Positions 34,372-42,957 of a stretch of DNA of 64,000 nt are shown piece after piece. Source of the stretch: Caldisericales bacterium (lineage in GTDB: Bacteria; Caldisericota; Caldisericia; JAAYUI01); assembly GCA_022707885.1 (NCBI GenBank), contig JAKIZT010000005.1, positions 93,302 through 157,301 of the forward strand. Direction: 5' to 3'. Position numbers and translations under genes: made by a program. The notes beneath the pieces were generated by a model. The model saw only the letters and a list, made by a program, of their open reading frames with translations, was not told where the DNA came from and searched no databases. Numbering within the stretch: position 1 is the first letter of the stretch; the number at the start of each line of letters is the position of its first letter.

Positions 34372-35185
34372 CCTTAGAAAAAGGCCTTTTTTTTCAGGCA
34401 CGATAATCGCTGTCATAATCATTGCAATAGAAGCAATCCTTTTAAATGTTTTGCCTGGAATGATGGCAAAACTCATCCCGAATGATCTTCGCTGGACAGA
34501 ATTCCCAACAGCTTTTATAACGCTTGTCAATGCCTCTCTGGCTTTTTTCTTCTCATACCAGACTTTCAGCGCATTTGACCTCCAGGACTACAAGAGAAAA
34601 ATATGGAGATTTGTAATGCTCTCCATGGGCGCCTGGGTCATCGGCCACTTTCTGTCGATAATAATCAGATTCGGGTTCATGGTGGACATGACAAGGCCAC
34701 CAAATGTGGCTGATTACCTTGGATACTTGTGGATGTTGCCACTTCTTTTGGTGGCACTTTCAAGGCAATACGGACTGGTCAAAACAAATTCCCCGCCAAA
34801 CAGGCTGATGAAGCTGGGACTCACTGTTGTTCTCCTTCTGTTTGCCGGAACAATCCTTCTGGTTTCGCCATTTTTCTCGCCCAAATTTATAACATTGCCA
34901 GAAAGGCTTGTTTCATTGTGGTACATAGGTTTCTCATTTGCCATAATGGTCGTGGCCGTATCACTCCTTTCTGAAATTAGCTCCGGCCTGATATCAGTGC
35001 CCTGGAAATTCATCATCATGGCAGTATTTTTCTTCTGCCTATCCTTTGTGCTTTTCTATTTTATAGGCACCAACAACCTGGACAGTGGAAGCCATCTTGC
35101 AAAAACCTTCCAGGCAATACTTTCCCAGGCAGGAACAATCCTGATAGGAACGGCGTCTTTTATCGAATCAAGATTGTTTGGATAG
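34349..35185 (+). CDS. Integral membrane protein of unknown function
   Basis: 278 aa, TTG start with GGAG 7 nt upstream, beginning inside the FecR gene. About eight hydrophobic helices without large loops; last helix ends near SRLFG. It resembles the layout of 7TM/diverse sensory membrane modules, but no domain follows. Between the FecR anchor protein and the GND proteins, so a role in export or envelope localisation is possible (inference from context only). Confidence 0.65.
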   Translation: MSRAGAGSLRKRPFFSGTIIAVIIIAIEAILLNVLPGMMAKLIPNDLRWTEFPTAFITLVNASLAFFFSYQTFSAFDLQDYKRKIWRFVMLSMGAWVIGHFLSIIIRFGFMVDMTRPPNVADYLGYLWMLPLLLVALSRQYGLVKTNSPPNRLMKLGLTVVLLLFAGTILLVSPFFSPKFITLPERLVSLWYIGFSFAIMVVAVSLLSEISSGLISVPWKFIIMAVFFFCLSFVLFYFIGTNNLDSGSHLAKTFQAILSQAGTILIGTASFIESRLFG

Positions 35186-35213
35186 CGTTTTTATCACAAC
35201 AAGGGGGCATGTG

Positions 35214-37268
35214 ATGAAGAAATTTGTTGTCATTTTTGTTTGTTGCTTTGTTGTTTCAGGTTTCTGGAGTGGCTCTGGATATTGCAAAACCGTAAAAACT
35301 GACGCTTTTAAAATTGCACTGGAGGCAGCAGGGCTTTCTTACGAGAGCATTTCATGGGACGCCTCGAAGCTCTCCAGGATAGATGATGCCGATCCATTCA
35401 GATTGCAATGGTTCAATGAAATCTGGGCAAACCCGTTGAGAGTACCCAAAATTGCAAAACAAATCACAGACAGAATACCAATCTTCGCAACAAACATCAG
35501 CAAAGAATTCAATTACATCTTCTTCTACGGCACCTCCAGAACATGCGGATCAGTTGCTGCTCTCATGGAAGATTACCTTCCACCACTGGAGATGGCCAAA
35601 GAAAAACCATTCTACAACTCTGTAAAAAAAACCTACCAGAACATGGGCTGGCAATTTGGCAAGGGACTCGACACAAAATTGTCTACATACGAAGGGCAAC
35701 TCACGCAAGAAGCATCTGAAGTCCTGGCAGAATACGTACTGAGCGCAGACTGGCTCTTCAGGGAACGTAAAAAGGCCCTTGAGGCAAGCGATCTTACCGA
35801 AGAAACCTTCAGAAAACTCCTTATTGCCAATGCTGGGGACGAAGACACCGGAGACTTCACATACAGGCTTGGCAAGCGGTTTGACATGAAGCAGATGATG
35901 TATGCCTGTTGCAGGATTGTTTTCTCCACACAAAAACTCAAGGGTGCCTTCGGCGGTGGCGTGTCACTCCCCGAAGGAAAAAACGTTTTCCCAACACCCT
36001 TTGGCGACATGATATTGAATGGATCAAGGAGCGACGATTTTTATAGCGGTGATAACCACCTTCTGGTTGTTGATGTTGGGGGCAATGACACCTACGAGGG
36101 CACATTTGGCGCAACATCGTCCTTTTACAACTGCGCATCGGTTGTGATTGACGTGAGTGGCAACGACACCTACAAAGACCCTTATGGCCACTCTCCAAAT
36201 CAGGGTGCAGGTGTTCTTGGTTGCGGAATCCTGGCCGACTTGTGGGGAAACGACACCTATGAGGCTGCAAACAATTGCCAGGGGGCAGGCGTCTTCGGCA
36301 TTGGTATGCTGTATGACTACACAGGAAATGACACATATTCATCGGTTGATTTCTCCCAAGGTGCCGGCTGTTTCGGCATCGGGGCCATGGTGGAGTATGA
36401 TGGTGACGATGTCAGAAAATGCTTCTTTGGTGGCCAGGGCTACGGGGCAACCATGGGATTCGGCCTCTCGTATGACAGGTCCGGAAACGACACCTATATT
36501 TCGGATGATGAAAACATAATCCACCCGTCTGCACAAAATCCATCCCACAACACAAGCATGTCGCAGGGCTGCGGAAATGGCAGGAGGGCCGATATAACAG
36601 ACGGTCATTCAATGTCCGGCGGGTGCGGTGTCCTGGTAGACGGCGAGGGTGACGACACATACAAATGCGGTGTCTTTGGCCAGGGTGTAGGATACTGGTT
36701 TGGTGTGGGGATTTTCACTGACACCAAAGGCAATGACACATACGAGGGATTATGGTACGTTCAAGGCGCAACGGCACACTTTGCCATAGCAGTTTTCAGG
36801 GACACCGAGGGCAACGACAGCTACACAGCAAAACAGGCAACCTCGCTGGGCGTGGGACATGATTTCTCGACATCCTACCACATTGATGAAGGTGGGGACG
36901 ACAAATACAGCTGCTACATGGCAGACCCCAAAGACGACAAGATAAAACAATACGGCGGCCTGATGATTGGTTGTGGAAATGAAACCGGAATGGGATTTTT
37001 CTTCAACATCGGCGGGAATGACGTTTACGACGCAAAGAGTGACAATATGTATGGCTATGCAAATGTGGCCGCGCCACTTGCACCGGACACCATCAGAAAT
37101 GACATGCTGTGCCTTGGACTGTTCATTGACATAGGCGGAGAAGACACTTACGGAAAAGATTTTTGCAAACAGAATGGCAACTGGATCAGAAGAAACGAGG
37201 AAAGGCCAGAGGTAGTTATAGGAATTGGCCTGGATGTAGAAGATGGCGAATTGCCAATACTGAGGTGA
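35214..37268 (+). CDS. Secreted GND-repeat protein (first paralogue)
   Basis: 684 aa from the ATG at 35214 (AAGGGGG upstream). Signal peptide (about 1-24). A helical N-terminal region (about 25-260, with ISWDASKLSRIDDADPFRLQWF), then twelve units of about 22-60 residues, each with G-[ND]-D-x-Y, such as GGNDTYEG, SGNDTYKD, WGNDTYEA, TGNDTYSS, often followed by a glycine-rich QGAGVFGIGMLYD strand. This looks like a beta-solenoid with Asp/Asn turns, perhaps Ca2+ binding; the spacing is not that of RTX nonapeptides. Extracellular or periplasmic. Function unknown; a paralogue lies at 38276-40288. Confidence 0.75.
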   Translation: MKKFVVIFVCCFVVSGFWSGSGYCKTVKTDAFKIALEAAGLSYESISWDASKLSRIDDADPFRLQWFNEIWANPLRVPKIAKQITDRIPIFATNISKEFNYIFFYGTSRTCGSVAALMEDYLPPLEMAKEKPFYNSVKKTYQNMGWQFGKGLDTKLSTYEGQLTQEASEVLAEYVLSADWLFRERKKALEASDLTEETFRKLLIANAGDEDTGDFTYRLGKRFDMKQMMYACCRIVFSTQKLKGAFGGGVSLPEGKNVFPTPFGDMILNGSRSDDFYSGDNHLLVVDVGGNDTYEGTFGATSSFYNCASVVIDVSGNDTYKDPYGHSPNQGAGVLGCGILADLWGNDTYEAANNCQGAGVFGIGMLYDYTGNDTYSSVDFSQGAGCFGIGAMVEYDGDDVRKCFFGGQGYGATMGFGLSYDRSGNDTYISDDENIIHPSAQNPSHNTSMSQGCGNGRRADITDGHSMSGGCGVLVDGEGDDTYKCGVFGQGVGYWFGVGIFTDTKGNDTYEGLWYVQGATAHFAIAVFRDTEGNDSYTAKQATSLGVGHDFSTSYHIDEGGDDKYSCYMADPKDDKIKQYGGLMIGCGNETGMGFFFNIGGNDVYDAKSDNMYGYANVAAPLAPDTIRNDMLCLGLFIDIGGEDTYGKDFCKQNGNWIRRNEERPEVVIGIGLDVEDGELPILR

Positions 37269-37270
37269 AA

Positions 37271-38245
37271 ATGGACACAATAACACAAAAGCTGCTGGCT
37301 TCGAAGGAGCCTTCAATCAGGTACAAAACCCTTGTCAACATATTGGGTGAGCCAAGGGATTCCAAAAAAGTAGCATCTGCAAGTCTGGAAGTGAAAAACT
37401 CTCCTCTGGTTAAAGCACTGCTCTCCGAAAAACCAAAGAATGGACATATTCCAAGGGGAGCCTATGACAAATGGGTCGGAGACCATTGGGTCTTGTCTCT
37501 GCTTGCAGACCTCGGATACCCGAAGGGCGACAAGGAACTGGTTCCAATGATGGAGCACGAGCTGGAGTGGCTCCTTGGCGAAAACCATGTGAAGAACGCC
37601 ATAAGGGTCATAAACGGCCTGACCAGAAGGTGCTGCTCCCAGGAAGCCAACGCTGTCTACTCGCTCATAACGCTTGGCATCGCCGATGAAAGGGTTGAAA
37701 CGCTTGTAAAAAAGATGCTCTCCTGGCAATGGCCAGACGGCGGCTGGAACTGCGACAAGGAACCAGGGGCAAAAAATTCGTCTTTCCACGAATCACTCAT
37801 TCCAATGAGGGCTCTGTTTGCCTACTCAAAGGCAACCGGAGATAAAAAGGCCCTCGAGGCCGCCAAAAAAACGTCGGAGATATTCCTCAAAAGAAAGCTC
37901 TTCAAAAAAGTATCGGATGGAAGCGTAATCAACCCAAAGTTTACAAAGATCTGCTACCCATCCTATTGGCATTACAACATCCTCGCCTGCCTGACATATC
38001 TTGCAGAGGCCGGCCAGACCGGTGATGCAAGGTGCACAGAAGCGCTTGATCTGCTCGAATCAAAACACTTGCCTGACGGCTCGTTCCCGGCAGAAACAAA
38101 ATACTACTCGTACATCACCTGCACCCAGGACAAGAACAAAAGCGGGAGCTCACTTATCAATTTTGGTGGAACAAGCAGCAAGGCAGGGAATGAATTTGTG
38201 ACAGCCGATGCGGTATTTGTCCTGAAAACCTTTGGAAAAAACTAA
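37271..38245 (+). CDS. Terpenoid-cyclase-fold (alpha/alpha toroid) protein
   Basis: 324 aa, ATG with GAGGTG upstream, 2 nt after the first GND gene. Cytoplasmic. Helical repeats with a QW-like motif WQWPDGGWNC and SKHLPDGSFPAET, and helix pairs such as YSLITLGIADERVETLVKKML. The fold matches squalene/prenyltransferase toroids. The catalytic DXDD of squalene-hopene cyclases and the zinc site of protein prenyltransferases are not visible, so it is probably not a classical cyclase. Sandwiched between two paralogous secreted proteins, so it may modify or chaperone something in that system. Confidence 0.75.
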   Translation: MDTITQKLLASKEPSIRYKTLVNILGEPRDSKKVASASLEVKNSPLVKALLSEKPKNGHIPRGAYDKWVGDHWVLSLLADLGYPKGDKELVPMMEHELEWLLGENHVKNAIRVINGLTRRCCSQEANAVYSLITLGIADERVETLVKKMLSWQWPDGGWNCDKEPGAKNSSFHESLIPMRALFAYSKATGDKKALEAAKKTSEIFLKRKLFKKVSDGSVINPKFTKICYPSYWHYNILACLTYLAEAGQTGDARCTEALDLLESKHLPDGSFPAETKYYSYITCTQDKNKSGSSLINFGGTSSKAGNEFVTADAVFVLKTFGKN

Positions 38246-38275
38246 TTTTTACAACCAGCCCCCAGGAGGCAAAAT

Positions 38276-40288
38276 ATGAAATTTGTTCCATTTGTTCTTG
38301 CCATAATTATGGTTTTCCAGCCAATGACTGTCATTGCTGCCGCCGAACCAAACAGGCTGGATGAGGCCATTTCCTCACTTGGGCTGACTGCAAACCAGGT
38401 TTCGTGGGACCTCAGGCAAATACAGGACTTTCAGCAGGACCCATTCCGTTTTCCATGGTTTGACCAGCTGCATTCAAAACCACTCGAACTGCCGAGAGAG
38501 GCAAATTCCACGCTCTCAAGGTTCGAGTCGTGCCAAAACATCAGGGACCTGGTTGTGATGGCAGCAAGGCGTTCTGCCCATGAGGTGGCAAGATGGCCTA
38601 TGGGTCCCGTTCCAGAAATAAACGAAAAAGAGCCCCTTTTATCTTCGCTGGAGGAGCTTTACCAGAGCAGGGGCTGGAGGCTCTCGGCGAAATCCAGGGA
38701 GGAGCTCAAAAAACAATGCGACTCGCTCTCTCCAGCCTGGCAAAAACAGCTTGCAGAATTCATTGGCTATACCAGACAGGCAGAGGAGTACCGGAATCTG
38801 GCCATCAGAAACATCAAACCGGAGCAACTGGAAACCATCTTTGCACAGACACCGATCATTCTCGGCGAAACAAAGGGGTGGCCAATCGAGGCCTACGATG
38901 CAGGACTGGCATTCGACGCATCTTTCATGTATTACGGTGCAGCGCAAATTTCACTTGCAGTTGACTCGGCAATAGCGCTTCTGGACAAAGAAAAACCGTC
39001 GCTTTTCGAAGTCGACACACCATTTGGAAGAATAACAATCTCTGGCGGGGGCGATGACCGGCATGATTGCCAGAAGCAACTCCTTTTGCTTGATGTTGGT
39101 GGAAACGACTCCTACACAGGCTGGGTGGCAGGCAACAATGGCCTTGAAAATCCTGTCTCGGTGGCAATAGACCTGTCAGGCAACGACACCTATAAAACGA
39201 ACTACAATTTCCACAACTCGATGGGTTCCGGCAGGTTCGGATTTGCATGTTTGTATGACGCCGAAGGTGATGATAACTATAATGCCATTGAATGTTCCCA
39301 GGGTGCGGCAAGTTTTGGTGTCGGAGTACTAGTAGATAAAAAAGGCAACGACCACTACAGCTCGGTCAATCTTTCACAGGGCGCGGCGGAATTCGGGCTT
39401 GGGATATTGCAGGACCAGGAAGGAACCGACGTTTACGAATCGTATTTTGCCTCGCAGGGATTTGGTTTCACACAAGGAATCGGCCTTCTTCAGGATAAGG
39501 GCGGAAACGATACTTATATCGCCAACGATACAGACATAATCAATCCATCTGCCCAAAGCAAGGAGCACAACACCTCAATGTGCCAGGGTGCAGGATACGG
39601 CCTCCGGGCAGAATTTGATAACGGGCATTCGATGTCCGGTGGTGTTGGTGTCCTTCAGGACATGGGAGGCGATGATTTTTATTCTTGCGGAGTTTTTGGG
39701 CAAGGCGTCGCATACTGGCACGGGATGGGGATCCTGTCTGACTACGCGGGAAATGACAACTACAAGGGTACCTGGTACGTTCAGGGTTCGTGCGCCCATT
39801 TTGGCCTGGCATACTTCCAGGAAAGGGCTGGAAACGATACATACCAGGCAACAATGGCCACTTCGATAGGTGTTGGCCACGATACATCGGTGGGAATCAA
39901 TGTGGACCTGGGCGGCAACGACATCTACAACTGTTTCAGGATGGAGGATGGCAAAAAAGTTTATGCAGGACTTGTCGCCGGTTGTGGAAACAACAATGGG
40001 ATAGGCATCCTAGCAAACATTGGTGGTGACGACACATATGATATTGGCGCAACACCATCGCTCGGGCAATATGGCGGGCCAATGCCGTGCAATGGCGGAA
40101 CAACCAGAGACACCATGATAAATATCGGTATTTTTCTGGACATTGGCGGAAACGACACTTACACCGCAAAACATGCAAAGGAAAACGCCAAATGGATACA
40201 GGAACCGCCAAAAGATTGTCCGGACAGAAAAACCGATTTTGGTATCGGGATTGACGCCAAAGATGGCACCATCAAGCCGTTATTTTAA
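38276..40288 (+). CDS. Secreted GND-repeat protein (second paralogue)
   Basis: 670 aa, ATG behind AGGAGG. Signal peptide ending VIAAA (about 1-22). Same plan as the paralogue at 35214: helical region (about 25-260, with VSWDLRQIQDFQQDPFRFPWF) and twelve G-[ND]-D-x-Y units, for example GGNDSYTG, SGNDTYKT, KGNDHYSS, AGNDTYQA, GGNDIYNC. Shared blocks such as INPSAQSKEHNTSM versus IHPSAQNPSHNTSM show the two genes arose by duplication. Last gene of the operon; its end overlaps the V4R gene on the other strand by 9 nt. Confidence 0.75.
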   Translation: MKFVPFVLAIIMVFQPMTVIAAAEPNRLDEAISSLGLTANQVSWDLRQIQDFQQDPFRFPWFDQLHSKPLELPREANSTLSRFESCQNIRDLVVMAARRSAHEVARWPMGPVPEINEKEPLLSSLEELYQSRGWRLSAKSREELKKQCDSLSPAWQKQLAEFIGYTRQAEEYRNLAIRNIKPEQLETIFAQTPIILGETKGWPIEAYDAGLAFDASFMYYGAAQISLAVDSAIALLDKEKPSLFEVDTPFGRITISGGGDDRHDCQKQLLLLDVGGNDSYTGWVAGNNGLENPVSVAIDLSGNDTYKTNYNFHNSMGSGRFGFACLYDAEGDDNYNAIECSQGAASFGVGVLVDKKGNDHYSSVNLSQGAAEFGLGILQDQEGTDVYESYFASQGFGFTQGIGLLQDKGGNDTYIANDTDIINPSAQSKEHNTSMCQGAGYGLRAEFDNGHSMSGGVGVLQDMGGDDFYSCGVFGQGVAYWHGMGILSDYAGNDNYKGTWYVQGSCAHFGLAYFQERAGNDTYQATMATSIGVGHDTSVGINVDLGGNDIYNCFRMEDGKKVYAGLVAGCGNNNGIGILANIGGDDTYDIGATPSLGQYGGPMPCNGGTTRDTMINIGIFLDIGGNDTYTAKHAKENAKWIQEPPKDCPDRKTDFGIGIDAKDGTIKPLF

Positions 40289-40783
40289 TGTGCCAATCAG
40301 GAGTTCGAACTCACAACAAGGGAGTGTTGGATCGCATCCCCTGCACGAAATCTCGATGCACGAAGTCGGCACACCACCAAGCTGATATGCCGAGAAGGAC
40401 GCTATTACACCGGCAACATAATCACAGCATGGCTCAGGCATCTGTGAGATACCGGCACATCCTGGTGAATCAAATATTCTGAGTGTGGCAATAGGCCCTG
40501 AATTTTTGGGTGTTGATATCCTGCATCCAAAAAACAGATGGCCCATCTTTTCAATGTTTGCAAACAAGGCATCTGTTCCACTGGCCTTCTTGAAGCCGTG
40601 CTCTTTTTCAAGGACTGCACCCAGCTCCCTGCCAATGTTTCTTCCAAGCTGGTAAAGTACTGGCTTTGCCCTCTTTGTGCCAAGCATTTCATGTATGCCT
40701 TTTGTTGGGAGCGATATGTTCAGTTGTGAACAAAGCCCAATTTTGCCAGGCAAACCAGCTAGCTTTGGCAACATGTTTTTCAT
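40280..40783 (-). CDS. V4R-domain protein
   Basis: 167 aa. The C-terminal half fits a V4R (4-vinyl-reductase-like) sensor domain: CCDYVAGVIASFSAYQLGG, then SCIEISCRGCDPTLPCCEFELLIG, with the typical E-x-x-C-x-x-x-G-x-x-x-C-x-F pattern of a Cys-ligated small-molecule or metal site. Start overlaps the upstream gene by 4 nt. Together with that winged-helix protein it looks like a sensor-regulator pair (inference). Confidence 0.7.
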   Translation of the reverse strand: MKNMLPKLAGLPGKIGLCSQLNISLPTKGIHEMLGTKRAKPVLYQLGRNIGRELGAVLEKEHGFKKASGTDALFANIEKMGHLFFGCRISTPKNSGPIATLRIFDSPGCAGISQMPEPCCDYVAGVIASFSAYQLGGVPTSCIEISCRGCDPTLPCCEFELLIGTLK

Positions 40784-41607
40784 TGGACTCTCTCCACAAG
40801 GCCCTGCTCCGCCAGGAACCTGAGGGTATTTAGAACCTTGTCAACAGGTTCATTGATTGCCAATGCTATATCCGAGATTGTTTTGGCTCCATCAACAAGC
40901 ATGGCAATATCAGCAACAGATTCGCCATGCAGCCACTTGGCCCGCTGGTTGATGAGCGATTCAGAATTGAATATATCAGCAAAATCCTGTGCCCTCTTCA
41001 ATTTGGTTTTTGTCGTAACTTCAAAGACAGATGTTTGCCTGCTTTCATAAACATTTATAGAACCCACCATTTTTACCGATGATTCCAGGATTTTCTGGTT
41101 TGTAAGCAGTTCTGACGGGTAGGTACCATCTTTGCACAGCCACCCTCCGGTCATGATGCCAGCATTGAAGATCGCCCACATTGTTAAATTTTCCATATCA
41201 ATCGAAACAATGCAGGTGTTTCCATCTTCTTTGAATGTTTCTGCAAGCCTCCAGAACGAAACATAATTTGTGGACAATCCGACAAATTTGGGTTTGCATC
41301 TGAAAAGCATGTCATATATGCGCTTCAAATTTTGGTTAAGAGGTGCAAGAGTTATTCGTGACGGCTTTGTTTTGATTGTTTTAAGAACAAGAAGGTATTT
41401 TTCACCGGCCAGGTGTCTGGCATGCTCGGTAGCATCATAGGAATAATCAAGACCTTCTTTTGATCCAACAAAAATAAACCTCCCAAAATCAGTAGCATCA
41501 ATCTGGAGAACATTTTGCCCTTCATAATCAGAGAAGATAGCATCAACACTGATCATGTTGACGGAAAGTTTGTCAAGGAGCGGCTCTCCAATCGGGAAAT
41601 TGACCAT
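40780..41607 (-). CDS. Protein with C-terminal winged-helix-like domain, unknown function
   Basis: 275 aa. Residues about 20-190 form an alpha/beta region with two related halves (IFSDYEGQNVLQIDATDFGRFIFVGS and VSIDMENLTMWAIFNAG) that I do not recognise. The last 70 residues (GAKTISDIALAINEPVDKVLNTLRFLAEQGLVERV) read as a winged helix of the DUF4388/MarR-tail type. ATG at 41607 without Shine-Dalgarno, 8 nt after a -10 box. Confidence 0.65.
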   Translation of the reverse strand: MVNFPIGEPLLDKLSVNMISVDAIFSDYEGQNVLQIDATDFGRFIFVGSKEGLDYSYDATEHARHLAGEKYLLVLKTIKTKPSRITLAPLNQNLKRIYDMLFRCKPKFVGLSTNYVSFWRLAETFKEDGNTCIVSIDMENLTMWAIFNAGIMTGGWLCKDGTYPSELLTNQKILESSVKMVGSINVYESRQTSVFEVTTKTKLKRAQDFADIFNSESLINQRAKWLHGESVADIAMLVDGAKTISDIALAINEPVDKVLNTLRFLAEQGLVERVQ

Positions 41608-41615
41608 CCATCAAA

Positions 41616-41645
41616 TTGATACTCTTTGTGTGCCCTGGTTGTCAA
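41616..41645 (-). promoter_or_regulatory. Promoter of the 41607-40280 operon, leaderless
   Basis: On the minus strand TTGACA (41645-41640), 18-nt spacer, TATCAA (41621-41616), ending 8 nt before the ATG at 41607. Confidence 0.55.
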
Positions 41646-41662
41646 CAAGGAAAGGGGGTTCG

Positions 41663-41691
41663 TTGACACGGTATTTGCTTGCCTTTATACT
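41663..41691 (+). promoter_or_regulatory. Sigma70 promoter of efp-nusB
   Basis: TTGACA (41663-41668), exact 17-nt spacer, TATACT (41686-41691). Start near 41698, leader of about 16 nt containing TAAGGAGG. It is divergent to the promoter at 41616-41645. Confidence 0.85.
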
Positions 41692-41713
41692 CTTAACGCT
41701 TTAAGGAGGAATA

Positions 41714-42277
41714 ATGATCACCGCAAACGATCTAAGGATAGGAAAGACTTTTGAGATGGAAGATGGCCTCTGGGTGTGCGTCAAGTTCGAGCACATAAAA
41801 CCAGGAAAGGGCACTGCATTTGTAAGGGTAAAAATTAAAAATCTGGAAAACGGTTCCCAGGTTGAGCGTACGTTCAGGCCAGAAGACAAATTCAAACTGG
41901 CATTTCTTGATTACAGAAAAATGCAGTACCTCTACAGGTCAGGTGATGAATTTTTCTTTATGGACCAGGAAAATTACGACCAGATTTCAGTAAACGAAGA
42001 CGACCTGGGAGACGCCATCAATTATCTCAAAGAGAACATGATAATTGAGGTTGCATATTTCAAGGGAAAACCTGTATCAGTCGAACTGCCAACCTTTGTC
42101 GAAATGGAAATAATTGAGACCGAACCAGGTTTCAAGGGTGACACTGCCCAAAATACATTCAAACCGGCAAAGGTTGAATCAGGATATGTCGTCCAGGTTC
42201 CACTTTTTATAGAACAGGGCGAGATCATCAGGATCGACACAAGAACCGGCCTATATTTGGAAAGAGCCAACAAGTAA
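41714..42277 (+). CDS. efp: Elongation factor P
   Basis: 187 aa, three beta-barrel domains. Relieves ribosomes stalled at proline stretches. The loop KPGKGTAF has the Lys that is modified (beta-lysylation or similar) in many bacteria; no epmA/epmB or other modification gene is seen nearby. C-terminal signature IDTRTGLYLERANK. Followed at 7 nt by nusB, as in Firmicutes. Confidence 0.97.
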   Translation: MITANDLRIGKTFEMEDGLWVCVKFEHIKPGKGTAFVRVKIKNLENGSQVERTFRPEDKFKLAFLDYRKMQYLYRSGDEFFFMDQENYDQISVNEDDLGDAINYLKENMIIEVAYFKGKPVSVELPTFVEMEIIETEPGFKGDTAQNTFKPAKVESGYVVQVPLFIEQGEIIRIDTRTGLYLERANK

Positions 42278-42284
42278 CCGCCAG

Positions 42285-42716
42285 ATGCAGAGGCGACAAG
42301 GAAGAGAACTTGCATTACAAATGCTTTTTGCTTCGTCCTATTTTCCGGAAAACGAGAGGGAACAAGGACTCCTTGTACTTGAATCATCAGAACCAGACTT
42401 CGAAGTCGCCTCTTTTGCAAAAACACTTTTCCTGGGAATTCTAAAATCCAGGGCTGAGATAGACAAAATCATCTCGAAGCACCTGGAAAACTGGGATCTT
42501 AGCAGACTATGGCTTGTTGACAAGAGCATACTCCAGATAGCCATTTATGAACTGCTTTTTCTGAAAGATTCCCCGCCGTCTGTCATCATTGATCAGGCGG
42601 TCAGGCTTGCAAAAAAGTTTGGTGGCGACGAATCGGGAAGTTTTGTCAACGGGATACTCGGTGCAATTTTCAGGAGCGAGCTGAATGTCAAGGGTAAAAC
42701 TGAGGATAAGGGGTAG
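42285..42716 (+). CDS. nusB: Transcription antitermination factor NusB
   Basis: 143 aa all-helical protein that binds boxA RNA with S10. Family features: RRQGRELALQMLFA at the N-terminus and the later VDKSILQIAIYELLFLKDSPPSVIIDQAVRLAKKFGG with SFVNGILGAI at the end. Position after efp matches Firmicutes. Confidence 0.95.
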   Translation: MQRRQGRELALQMLFASSYFPENEREQGLLVLESSEPDFEVASFAKTLFLGILKSRAEIDKIISKHLENWDLSRLWLVDKSILQIAIYELLFLKDSPPSVIIDQAVRLAKKFGGDESGSFVNGILGAIFRSELNVKGKTEDKG

Positions 42717-42957
42717 GGTACAGGGCGTCGGTTTTCGCCATTTTGCCAGACTTGAAGCCGAGAAATACGGCCTTGTTGGCCATACAAAAAACAGGATTGA
42801 CGGAAGCGTTGAAATAGAAGTACAGGGGGACAAAACAAGTATTCAAAGTTTTATTGGTGCAATGCACATAGGGCCGGGATATGCAGAAGTTGGCTCGGTG
42901 GAAATCACAGAAATTGAGGAAAATCCCTACGAAAAAACCTTCAGGGTGATCTTCTGA
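42685..42957 (+). CDS. acyP: Acylphosphatase
   Basis: 90 aa. The signature GRVQGVGFRHFARLEA with catalytic Arg and the GLVGHTKNRIDGSVEIEVQG block with catalytic Asn are intact. Hydrolyses acyl phosphates. The ATG lies 32 nt inside nusB, so it is coupled; its end overlaps the DUF362 gene on the other strand by 17 nt. Confidence 0.95.
   Translation: MSRVKLRIRGRVQGVGFRHFARLEAEKYGLVGHTKNRIDGSVEIEVQGDKTSIQSFIGAMHIGPGYAEVGSVEITEIEENPYEKTFRVIF

Noticed and set aside
37271..38245. Squalene-hopene cyclase
   Set aside because: Half the usual length and without DXDD; only the toroid fold and one QW-like motif are seen.
35214..40288. GND repeats as RTX-type Ca2+ nonapeptides
   Set aside because: The units are 22-60 residues apart and read G-N-D-x-Y, not GGxGxDxUx in tandem; no type I secretion signal or genes nearby.
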